Source of the DNA: Haemaphysalis longicornis
Taxonomy: Eukaryota > Arthropoda > Arachnida > Ixodida > Ixodidae
DNA: 64,000 nucleotides
NCBI GenBank assembly: GCA_013339765.2
Contig: CM023449.1
Location: forward strand, 39,650,387-39,714,386
Direction: 5' to 3'
Shown here: positions 1 through 33,939 of the stretch, piece after piece
Numbering within the stretch: position 1 is the stretch's first letter
Layout: each line of letters starts with the position of its first letter
Notes under the pieces: generated by a model
The model's database searches: none
Seen by the model: the letters and a program-made list of their open reading frames with translations, nothing else
Told to the model about the DNA's origin: nothing
Made by a program: the position numbers and the translations under genes

Positions 1-362
1 TGAGGTTGACTGTGTGTCAGACCTAAGCGGTGGGTTCACTGTCTGTAGCTATTTTCCTTTTAAATGTTTGCCAAATAAAACATTATTCCTTGAGCCTGTC
101 TCGTCGAGGTACGACCGCAGCAAAAAAATTAGTAGTGGCTTAGTTCTGCTATGCCAGGATATACGTAGCGTGAGCTAAGGTTCAGCAATCCAGTCCAGTC
201 CAGTCCAGTCACTGCTCCTCCCGCATGCTCAGCACGTCTTTTCACGTGCCACGCGAAACGGCTATTAAGCGGCTCCGGTGCAGCGTCAGACTTGGCTACT
301 GCGCAATTGAGGCGCACACCTGGGCACGCGCCGGCGCCAGTGCGTCTGCCGCGGCTGCGCCG

Positions 363-451
363 CAACCCAATCCAACACAATCCACATTAATCCAATCCAA
401 TCCAATCCGATCTAACCCAAGCCAAGCCAATCCAATCCAATTTCCCTCACG
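363..451 (+). repeat. CCAAT/CAATC-type minisatellite
   Basis: Degenerate AATCC units. The flanking 130-500 region resembles 11620-12045 in inverted orientation, including a shared 'CTATGCCAGGATATAC' string. Confidence 0.7.
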
Positions 452-688
452 CTTGCGCAGAACGGCCCTTCACGGCATACGCGAAACTGCTCAACTTCGG
501 CCAGTGTAGCTTACGCTACAAAATGTGGTGGTGGTGGCGGTGGGGTCTGGGGGGTAAATAAGGTTTTCTGAATCGAAGCACACCCCTCACTTTGGGCATT
601 GCGATCGTGGAAAAAAGGAGGGGTGCTTAGAATCGAGTAAATACGGGAATATCTTTGGAGAACAGAAAGTGTGCTTGATGAAAGTATG

Positions 689-694
689 TTTATT
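689..694 (-). terminator. Poly(A) signal AATAAA of the protease gene
   Basis: The minus strand reads AATAAA 79 bases after the protease stop codon. Confidence 0.6.
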
Positions 695-772
695 TACATC
701 AGCCACGCACTATGAGCACGCCCTCAGTTCATGGCGCGGCGCACCGTACGCGAGCATACAGAAGAGGGCGCT

Positions 773-23819
<23,047 letters not shown>

Positions 23820-23880
23820 TTCCGATGGCTCACCACTCCGAGCAAGTAGACCGCTCACAACCTGTATACCGGACTTGCCG

Positions 23881-23887
23881 TTTTATA
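23881..23887 (-). promoter_or_regulatory. TATA box of the CUB-LDLa-serine protease gene
   Basis: The minus strand reads TATAAAA, flanked by GC-richer DNA, about 62 bases before the ATG of exon 1. Transcription would be expected to begin about 30 bases downstream, near 23850. Confidence 0.6.
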
Positions 23888-24209
23888 CAGCGAAAGTTTC
23901 CATTCACTTGCGCTCCCCGCTATCAACTCCGGGCTTTGTTGTCTCCTTATCTGCTAAGCGATTCACATGCTTGCGCTTGTGGGACAAAAGTAGGGGCAAA
24001 CACTTTGCGGATGTGTTTCGTCCGTTGCGTACAGGTTCGTTGCGAGGTTTTTCGATGGCAGATCAGAGGCGGATCCCACGCATTGTTCTGCCGCCAATGA
24101 TTGCGGTCGCGTCACTGGCGATACGCAATCTCCTTTTAAGTGCTCCAGCTTCGGGTGATCTCAGTGGAGATAACGATGACGGCAGTGAAAGACAAACTAA
24201 ACGATAAGC

Positions 24210-25057
24210 CAGAAAACAATCATATCGGTGGCGCAATTTCCTGCAGGTTGCAAATGTGTAATATTCAGTGCAGTCATCTTCTTTTGTGATCACAAGGGCG
24301 GCAAAGTCACAACAGAATAAATGTTTTTTCTTCATAGCTGGCGACTTTGATACGCTTAAAAGCATGATGGGTGGCCGGCAGTTTGTGGAGCGGAGGTGGT
24401 TTCTCGACCTTACGGCAAGCCGACGAATTGGTTAAATTCGTAAATAATCCCACTCATTGCGCTACTGCATACCACTGATTTATGTTTGTATTTCAAATTG
24501 CCCCTCACCGGTGCAACATGTTTCCGCAGCCCCAGGTATCGCATCAACATCTCAGCTTACCGTCTAGAGAGTAAAGAGTCCACGTAAAGTTTATCTCATT
24601 GGCAGAGGGGATTGTGATAAAATTTCGCTAGAAATTGAAATTGTTTTCCGCTCTATGAGTCCTGAAGAGGTAATTTCAGCGTTTTAAACTTGTGGTCAGT
24701 GTTTAGGTAGACAATGTCAAACTACAAATTCAAGGTCCTTCTTAAGTTAAAAAAGATCCAGTAAGCCGTAGTATTGAGGCAAATAAAATCAGTAATCAAT
24801 GAAGAAAAGCGTTCTGATAGGCAGTTTAAAGCATAGCGAGTATAGGAGTTATTTGCGATGACTGGAAGGCTGGGAGATTATAAATATTAGATGAAACAGA
24901 GAAAACTACGTTTCTTAATTTTCTTGCCAGGCTTTAAAATTGAGAGAAAAGCTAAGGAGTATTCGAAATTTGTTAAATAGAGCTCTAAAGAATTGGTATC
25001 CAACCACTTATAGAGGTCATTGTTGTAAGGATAAGAGATGATGGCAAGACGGCTGTT
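24210..25057. other. Intergenic, nothing recognised
   Basis: AT-rich DNA between the divergent protease and neuralized genes; no open frame with a motif. Confidence 0.5.
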
Positions 25058-25502
25058 TTAAAGGGACCCTCCAATACTTTAGATAACCGGTTGCGCTATT
25101 TCCTTCGAGTCTGGAAGCACTGCAAAAGCTGTAGTTATCGCCAGCACGGAGCGGCACTGCGTGATTTGCTCGTCGCAGCAGATACGCCTTCCGTTCTTGC
25201 TTTGTTTTTGTGGCTTTCTTTTTAATAGTTGCTATCGAATGCGTTCATTGCTGCAACTGAAGGAAAACCGGCCAACAGCCGCTACATAGCCTGAATGACG
25301 AGATTCGAGCGGTCGAAAAACGCCAAGACCGAGAAAGAGAAAAAAATCTTTTGAGCGAGTTGAAAGTTATCTGATGTGCATAGAGCAGTAATTTAAGGCT
25401 GGGGTACTTTGCGACCCCCTAATCTGAGTACTGGGTGTGTTGGGTGGCTGCGTTCTGCAAACATTCAAGTTTTCAAAAAAAGTTGAAAATGGGTCCCTTT
25501 GA
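25058..25502 (+). mobile_element. MITE-A copy
   Basis: TTAAAGGGACCCTCCAATAC at the left, GGGTCCCTTTGA at the right. The body aligns with 23264-23726, including TAGTTATCGCCAGCACGGAG. The right TTAA has mutated to TTGA. Confidence 0.8.
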
Positions 25503-26029
25503 CGAGTATACCTTGAATCTTTTTCAAAGCATACAGCTACAGTTAACTTCTTCCTCAATCATCACATGTTTTTGAGATAATGCCTGGTGACGCATTACGT
25601 GTGCACGGTTACGATAAGCATTGCAAAAAGCAAAACCCCCTTCAGCATACAGCTCGAATGTAATTTTGAATTTCGTTATTAAAGCATGCTCACCTAGTTT
25701 CTCGAAGCTTCCTACCTAAAAAAAAAACGGTATAACATCTCCTTTGTAAGTTTTAAACGTCCAGATCATTTGAAAATAAGAAAAGCCGGTATCATAACTC
25801 CGGACGTCGAAATAAGTTTTCAGATCACAGGCCAATATTGTCCGTAATTAGTAAAATACACACGTACCGAAACGCGCTGGAATTCGATTTGCTGACTTTA
25901 GACTGTGCACCTCGGCCTGTTTGAGTGCTTCCTCGAGGTTTGTTCTTGCTTATAGTTCATTGGGAGCCCAAGTTGGCGCCACTAAACTTGATGAAGTAAA
26001 ATAGCCTTCCTTCGTCCCTGCGCTCGTAA

Positions 26030-26480
26030 CAAAATTAGTAATGAGTATACTAAAATATTTAAAATAATAACCTTCTTTGTTCCCGATCAGCAAGGATTTA
26101 AATCAGGCCCCTCATGCACGTTTGATATGGATTACTCAAAAGGCCTTATATAAAGTTTACGCCTTTTATTAAGCAAGTTATTATCTATTCAGCTGCCAGG
26201 TAACGTTTATCTTGAGCTTCAAAATTGTCTAATTGGATAATTGCGGAAAGTTCTTATCAATGGCGCTGACTCGACAGACCTTTCTGTATCATGTGGTGTA
26301 CCCCAAGGGTCAGTTCTTGACCCACTCTTCTGGGTTTCTATAAATGATATAGGCATTGGCATAACGTCGCACATTAGACTTATTTCCTATTCATTTTGTT
26401 TTATACAGGGAAAGTAATGCTGACAGTGATAGCGTCTCTTCGCCGTGTAATTGGGAGAAATTTCCATTTGGCAACGGCTC
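26030..26480 (+). mobile_element. LINE reverse transcriptase fragment (CR1/Jockey-like)
   Basis: The frame reads LINGADSTDLSVSCGVPQGS, VLDPLFWVSINDIGIG and ITSHIRLI, the RT palm region (VPQGSVL-PL-x(3)-IND). Upstream, FLFPISKDLNQAPHARLIWIT-like words suggest the preceding RT block. Short and out of frame in places. Confidence 0.7.
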
Positions 26481-27059
26481 ACCAATTTTTTTTTTAATTG
26501 CGAAAGTTTGCTCTGCAGCATAAAACTTGAACGCCTCCAAATGACGATACGCTCAATTGTGTTGCAAAGGTGAACCTTTGAACGCTCAATATTGCTTATA
26601 GAACAGGGCAATTCATGATTTAATAAAAGCTGAATATTATGAGTCGCTTTTTCGCATGATTTAACTTGGAACCGCCACTTTGACTCGCATGCAGTTTGCA
26701 CTTTTATCGTTGACACTTTGACTGATTGCAGCGGCGTTGACTTTCGCACTTCGTCATTTGATTGCCGCACACAAGAAAGCTTCGCGTTTCAGCGATCGTC
26801 GTCGTGGACGGAGGGAATTCGGATTTTTTACAAACCACTTATACGGAATAACACGCCCGCCCCGCTGCGACTCTGACGTATATGGTGGCATGCAAAAGCA
26901 CATTTTATACGTGGTACCATGACAAAAAAAAAATTCACGCATCTCCACGAAGTGAATCATGGCAAGTGGGCGAAGCACTGGGGATCGTTCTTACCGTAAA
27001 TCACCCGTGGCAATGCCCAATCGCGCATGTAAATGAGTGACAACGCGTGTGTACTGTAT

Positions 27060-27138
27060 ATACAATTTCAATACAATCTAATCCGATACAATTCAGTTTA
27101 ATCCAATCCAATCCAATTCAATCCAATCCAATCCAATG
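27060..27138 (+). repeat. AATCC minisatellite
   Basis: AATCC/AATTC units followed by CTTCGCGCATGCGC; similar to the array at 363-451. Confidence 0.8.
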
Positions 27139-27544
27139 CTCTTCGCGCATGCGCAACACTGTATACACGGACACCGAGCCACGGACAAAGCGAGGTCCTA
27201 AGGTGCTGCGCCCCTTCGAGCAGCAGCGATCAAACGGTGCGCGCAAAAACATCATGATTTATGTCCTGCGTTGCCGGAACGATTATCAGTAAGGTGCCTA
27301 TTGCAATAATGCGTAGCAAAAGGCAGCACGAGCTCAGCGCCGAATGATCGGATCGGTGGATTTTCACTGACTGGTGCAACGAATGCGTTGCGCATTGTTG
27401 CAGCTCATCTCCCGATATCGTTCTGTCACAATCACCAACGATAAATCGACACCTGACAAACGAACGACCAAAGTCCATTATGCCGTGCCAACGTACCGCC
27501 CTCCCTACTTAACGCGTCGCAGTTCTTTATGAGGTTTAGCGTGA

Positions 27545-27765
27545 CGACGCTACACAGGCGGTGAGGCGCGCCGTAGTGGAGGACTCCGGATTGATTTTGA
27601 CAACCTGGGGATCTTTAACGTGCGCCCAAGTCTCGTGCACACGGGCGTTTTTGCTTTTCGCCTCCATCAGAAAAGCAGCCGCCGCGGCCAGGAAGAGAAC
27701 CCGCGACCTCGTGCTCAGCAGCACAACGCCTTCGCCATTTGCGCTCCTGCGACCTCTGCCAACAA
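27545..27765 (-). mobile_element. Ruka-like tick SINE, copy 2, with tRNA-like head
   Basis: The reverse strand has GAGGTCGCGGGTTCTCTTCC (B-box-like), then the same CTTTTCTGATGGAGGCGAAA and CACGTTAAAGATCCCCAGGT core as the other copies. Confidence 0.75.
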
Positions 27766-28350
27766 CAGAAATCACCCTAATGCTATAACGCTAATAGGGA
27801 GTGACGCTAACACTCCCGATACTTCCCGTAAAAAATCATAAAATGAAAAGAACACTGTTAATCCACACTACTAACAAGGAACTGGATAGGGTCATTTTTT
27901 GTACCGAAGCGTATACTCCCCGGTGTACCAAAAAAAAAAAACAAATGACACCACCTTCCCGCGAGGGAACCCTGAGTTGATGCGAAGGATCTCGGAGGTT
28001 CCGAAACGTTCACGATATTGGGTATCCAAATAACGGAAAATGACGGGACTCCGGGCGGCGCAGCGTGACTCAACCGAAGCAGCAACTGAGGGAGCGGCGC
28101 GCGGACGGGGTTTATTATATAGAGCAGATGGAGTGGAGAGGAGGAGATGAGAGAGGAGACGCGCATGCGCGCTTATCGCGCAGCTGCGGTGATGAGTAGC
28201 GCGCGCGTTATCGCACAGCTGGCGTGGAGAGAACATTGTTGATATTGCTGCAGAAATGGCGAAAAACTTCTCGTCAAAGTGGGAGGTGACGACGAACAAC
28301 TCGAGGCAAAGTCGCTCGGGTGATCTAATACGCCCAGGAGGGATCCCATT

Positions 28351-28357
28351 TATAAAG
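28351..28357 (+). promoter_or_regulatory. TATA box of the neuralized-like gene
   Basis: TATAAAG lies 128 bases upstream of the ATG at 28479, with GC-rich sequence before it and pyrimidine-A contexts near 28380-28400 that could act as initiators. Confidence 0.5.
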
Positions 28358-28478
28358 GGGCAGCCCCTAAACCATCGTTATTATCATCACTATCATCAGC
28401 ATCACATTAAAGGCGCGAAGAAGTGAAGTAGAAGCCAACCAACCAAGCAGATTCGGGCGACTCGCCAGGACCGGTGAC

Positions 28479-28503
28479 ATGGGCAATGCCGCGTCCGCAA
28501 AGC
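28479..28503 (+). CDS. neur: neur exon 1: start and myristoylation signal
   Basis: GACATGG start context, then MGNAASAK plus one base before the donor GTGAGT. Gly2 with Ser/Ala at positions 5-6 fits the N-myristoyltransferase pattern. The leftover C completes a Gln codon with exon 2, in frame with NHR1. Confidence 0.7.
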
Positions 28504-28958
28504 GTGAGTAGCTTAATTACCGAGTTTTGGCATATCGGCTAGGGTACGCCCACCCTACAGCGGCGGGTGCCGGGACCCGACTGGGCAGGTGCGCGTTCGT
28601 TCCTCGGGGACGGGCGCCTATGCCTCTCCGAGCCCCCGCATTCGTTCCGCTAAAGGGCGACCTCTTCGCCCTCCCCGCGCAAGCATGCGCAGTCGGGTCC
28701 CTGTAACCCGCCAGTCATAGCGTTAGCGTACGCTACTCGCTATTCTAAAACTCTCTACCCGCTATGCTAAAAATCTGTATTGCCCAATGCCGAAGCATAC
28801 GCGGGCGCGTATGCGTAAGGTCCGCCTTGTTGTATCCGCTGAAGTTGGGGAACACGCCTGGCATCAAATTCTGGTTTCTTATCGATTTCATCAAAAGTGC
28901 TGTTGTTCGGGCATTTTTAAAGACGATAGTATTTCTTGGGCTACTTAAACCCAGAAAT

Positions 28959-29047
<89 letters not shown>

Positions 29048-32000
29048 GACTCGATTCAGCCACCCGGCCAAAGTAAAACGAAGTCTGCGCAATAGTCGTA
29101 TGCACTCACAACCAAATCTAAACGTCTACCGTAAGTCCGGTTTATATGTTCATACTTGTCAACATTGGTGAACAAGACGTTTCGCAAATATAAGACAGAA
29201 AATTAATACACAAAACATATTTACCGTGTTCCTTTATAAAAAAAAAATCATAGATGCTTGATTTTTGCGGAATGGAATACTACATCCACTGCAGAGAAAA
29301 AATCCCACTGCCGCCTTCTATAGCCTGCGCCACTATAGCTTCTGGCCGCATCTGTAGAAATCAAGCGGCAACAGTTACGAAAGGTTCCACTAGATAGGTT
29401 CCACGTTCTGCTTGGAACGCACATGGACTGGGGCAATGCGGTTCTATAAACGTCAAGTAGGGCGCCTCAATTCACGCGCGTCTTCGCCGTACGGCAGCGC
29501 TGGCATCGAGGCACCCGACCTGTAGCAGTGAAGCGCGGTAAATTTAAATTGGCTTGAACAAACCTTTAGCGTGTTTACCTTGTGAGGAGCGCGACGCAAG
29601 AGCAACAACCTGACAGGTGAGCGTGAAAGCGAAGGGAGTCATTTACTTGGCAAATGTCGACAAAGGCTATCGTCTTTTGTCGACATTTGCAACGACAGGA
29701 GCAGATACACGGCCATTTTTTTTGTCAACGCAGTGAGCCGTCGATATCCGCCGGCTCACCAGGAACTGACTAACGCCGAGGAACGACTGTGGTGTCTTAT
29801 GCAGACTACCATGTGGGGCCAGGCTGAATTTAATTTATCCTACTGTGTACCCCTCACCCAATTGCCCTGCATGTGGTGCACACGACACCATCACTCATCT
29901 CATGTGGAATCGTCCGCAAAAGACCTTTTCCCTTAATACCCACTGGCAAGCTCTGGGAGGAGGCGCTGGGCAGCTCAGACCTGCAGGTTCAGAATAATCT
30001 GACGGAACGAGCGGCCGAGGTTACCGGCAAGCTGCAGCTGTCGGTCACCATACCTCAGTAACCCAGACTCTACAAAAATAGTTTTCTCTATTTCCCTCAC
30101 GCGCTACAACCGGCACCAACCGGCTTCGCGAACTGGGCGTCTGCAGCGCGAGCTGTCTTGAGCTCCCACCTGAGGCCTGGACGCACGTGAACTATTTTCT
30201 TAATATTTGTGCGAGTGCCGCGCGCAAGCCCGGACGACACCGGGCGCTCCTCGTGAAGCATGTGCTCGCGGGCGCGATAAACGGCGGGAGTGACCATGAA
30301 CCGCGGTTTCCTGATCACGCCGCTCACATTACGGCCAGCGACAACAGCTGCGCTGTTTAAAATGTCTCTGGTGCTGCAGAGCCGGAAGCGGAGGCTGGCG
30401 ACGCCGGGAAGTCGGTAGTGTTCCACGAAGTGCACGGCGAGAATGTTCAGCTGGACAAGGAGAAAAAGGTGGCTCGTCGGGTGAAGAGCTACTGCAAGTC
30501 GGTCGTGTTCAGCTCGCGACCTATCGAACCCGGCGAGGTCGTTCTGCTGCATCTCACGGAGTGCTGCGAGGACTGGAGCGGCTCCATCCGGTCAGTACCT
30601 AGCCTCACAGACATTGCAGTGCAAGCAAAGTAGTAGTATTGCGGGACGCTTAATATGAAACAGCAGAACTCGTGGTACAATTGGGGAGGATTGGGGATTA
30701 AGAACGAGATTGAGGAACAAAGCATCCACCAAAAACATCATCATCATCACCAGCAGCAGCCTATCTACGCCCACTGCAGGGCGAAGGCATGTCCCTTTAA
30801 TCTCTAATTACCCCGGTCCTGTGCTAACTGCGACCAATTTATCCCTGCAAACTTCCTGATCTCATCCGCCCATCTAACTTCGTGCCGCCCCCTGCAACGC
30901 TTGCCTTCTCTAGGGATCCACTCTGTTACTCATAATGACCAACGGTTATCTTGCCTTCGCATTACATGCCCTGCCCACGTCCATTTCTTCTTCTTAATTT
31001 CTACTAATATGTCCTTAACACGCGTTTGTTCCAACAAAAAACAAACATATGACCTGCTTTAAAAGGAGCTCTCCATGGGCATCGTGAATTACGTTTTAAG
31101 GGCAGAGCACTTTGACAGCCCGACTCATCGTCGTAGTCGTCCGCCGTCACGCTATCTAGGCACCGCAGTCACACGGCGTAGCGCATCCAAACAGAGCCGG
31201 ATCGCCGGATCGACGGAGTGGAGGTAGGGCCACGAATTGGAAAGCCAACGTTCTTGTAACGCGCGCAAACCATTGTATAGACCAAAAGAGTGCCGATTGG
31301 GAAGTTTCGGAAAGGTATGCGCCTGTAGCAGTACGCAGTTAAGGGGGAATACTTCAGGATAGAAGGAGGGTAGTTGTTCAGAATTTGCTGGTGGCTGCTT
31401 TTGTTCACTCAAGATGGGAGAGGTTGACTTTGCGACGAGAAAGATTCATGTTATTTTGTTGACTGCAGCGCCAGAGACCAGTGAGAGAAAATATAGGCGA
31501 GCAAGGTTTAAAATTCCCCGCATTTCCCCGAGGGGAAGAATGTGAAAGTGCGAATGCACGAGTTGAATTTGCGCGGTTCGGTAATGTTCGCGAAAGAGAG
31601 ATCACACACACACACACAACTACAAAGAAAGAAAGATGCATTTATTCACAGACACCTATTTGTGTTGTCGTTGTACCTGATTGCTAGAGCGGATCTCAGC
31701 TTTGAAATTTCGTGTCAGTACTCCTTTAAGCGGGTGCATTAGCCCTTCTCACGCCCGATTCCTGGCCAATCCCCCACGTGGGTATGTGCCATGTCAGCGG
31801 CCAGGCAGCGCGCGCCCATCTCCCCCCGTTGCCAAGGAAGACGAGGAGATTCCTGGCCAATCCCCCACGTGGGTATGCAGGTTCAGGGTCGCTTAAGAAG
31901 TGCATTCGCACTTAAAATTTGGCGAATCATACTCCAACATGGCTTCGTGCAATCGGAGGCATTAAGCGACTGGCTGCGGGATGTGGTCTTCTTGAACTTT

Positions 32001-33864
32001 TGGTTTTTGTTTTAAATGCGATAGTCTTTGTTGGCTACTAAAACGCAGAAATTTTGGTCTGTCTGTCTGCTTGTGGCTCGATTCAGCCACACGGCCAAAG
32101 TGACATAAAATCTGCGCAATAGTCTTATATACTCACAGCCAAATCTAAACGTCTAAGTCTGGTCCCAGTGTTCATACTTGTCAACATTGTTGTACGAGAA
32201 CAAGACATTACGCAAATATAAGGCAGAAAATAAATACATAAGCGATATTTGCAGTGCTCTTTTAATTTAAAATTTACAGATGCTTGGTTTTTGCGATAGC
32301 AAATGAATTACTAGATCAACGGCAGAAAACCGTCGCCTGCTGTTGCCAGCGCTCCCTCCAGGCGGCATTTAAGAAATCAAACGGCAATAGCAACGAAAGG
32401 TTCCACTAGATGGGATCCACGTTCCGCTTGGAACTCTCGTGCAGTAGGGCAACGTGGTCCTATAAACACGTGAGTAGGGTGCCTCGATCACACGCGTCTC
32501 CCCCTTACGGCAGCGCTGGCATCGAGACGCCCAGCTTGGAGCAGAGGAACGCGGTAAATTTAAATTGACTTGTGCAACACGGGCGGAACGAGACGGTAAA
32601 AGAACAGTATGAGAGGTGAGCAGGAAAGACAAGAAAGGCCTTTACTTGACAGAGGCGTCAGTCGACTATCGTCTTTCGGCGGCATTTGCAACGAAAAGAG
32701 CAAATACGCGGCCATTTTTTCCTGAAATGTTTGTTACCGCTCTCAGGAACGGGGTTCGTACTGGGCTGGTTGCTCTTTTGTGCGCATTAGGTTAAGAATG
32801 GTTGCCTTTAAGCCGTAAGAAGTAAATCTTACATCATCATCATCATCATAATCATCATCTACCGCTCCTCTGCTGTGCCACTCTACTCTAGTTCATTCCC
32901 TGCCGTTGAATTTCCTTATTTCGTCTCTCCATTGAGTTAAGGGCATTAACCTTATTCTATAACCGCCCCTTGGTATGCACTCTGTTACCCTACCCGTCCA
33001 CCGGTTGTCGGTTCGTCTCCCTACATGGCCAGCCCAATTCCATATATTTTTCTTTATTGAAACTATGATATCTTCTACTCGAGTTTAGTCCCTGATTCAG
33101 GAAGCTAGTTTTCTGTCCCTAAGTGTTACTCCTATCACGCTTCGTTCTATGATCCATTTAGCCGACCTAAGTTCGTTTTCTAGTTGTTTCGTAAGGCGCC
33201 CAGTATCCGCTCCATATGCTATCGCCGGCAGGATGCATTTGTTGTATATCCTCTTTTTGAGCGATAGAGGTAGCTTACTTTTCATTATTTGGGAGTGCTT
33301 TCCGGAGCGCTTCTGCCAATACCTATTCTGTGTCGAATTTCTTTCTCGTGATTGGAAGCCTGTCCGAAATAAATGTACCTTTCTACCTCTTCCAGCATTT
33401 CGTCCCTTACGATAAAGAGTGCGCGTCTTCCGGAGATGCGGGCATCGCGCAGTGTTTTTTCACTTTGGCCACTCCCGTGCACCAGAGGATTCCGCGAGAT
33501 ACGACACGAGTCGAAGCGGCAGCCTCTTTCTGCCCTTAACAGGCACTCTTGGAATATCAACCTCCCTTGAGCGGGAGAACCACTTTCCTCGAGCTTTAAC
33601 CATCGTGTCATTGGTTTGTGAATGCGGAATGTAAGTCGTCGCAGACATCAACTATGTGCCAAATGAGGGGAACTCTAATGTTCACATTCCTATGGGACTT
33701 CTAGCGTCACTAAATAAGCTACGCTTAAGAGTAACGCCAGTTCGTGCACCCGGAAGCGTCTGGGGGCCATTTTGTTTCTGGCTTGCAGTGTTGCCATCTC
33801 TCCCAACGAAACTGCCGCCGGTTGTGACAGGCGGAGTGCAACCGGCCGCTCTAGCGTCCGCGCA

Positions 33865-33939
<75 letters not shown>

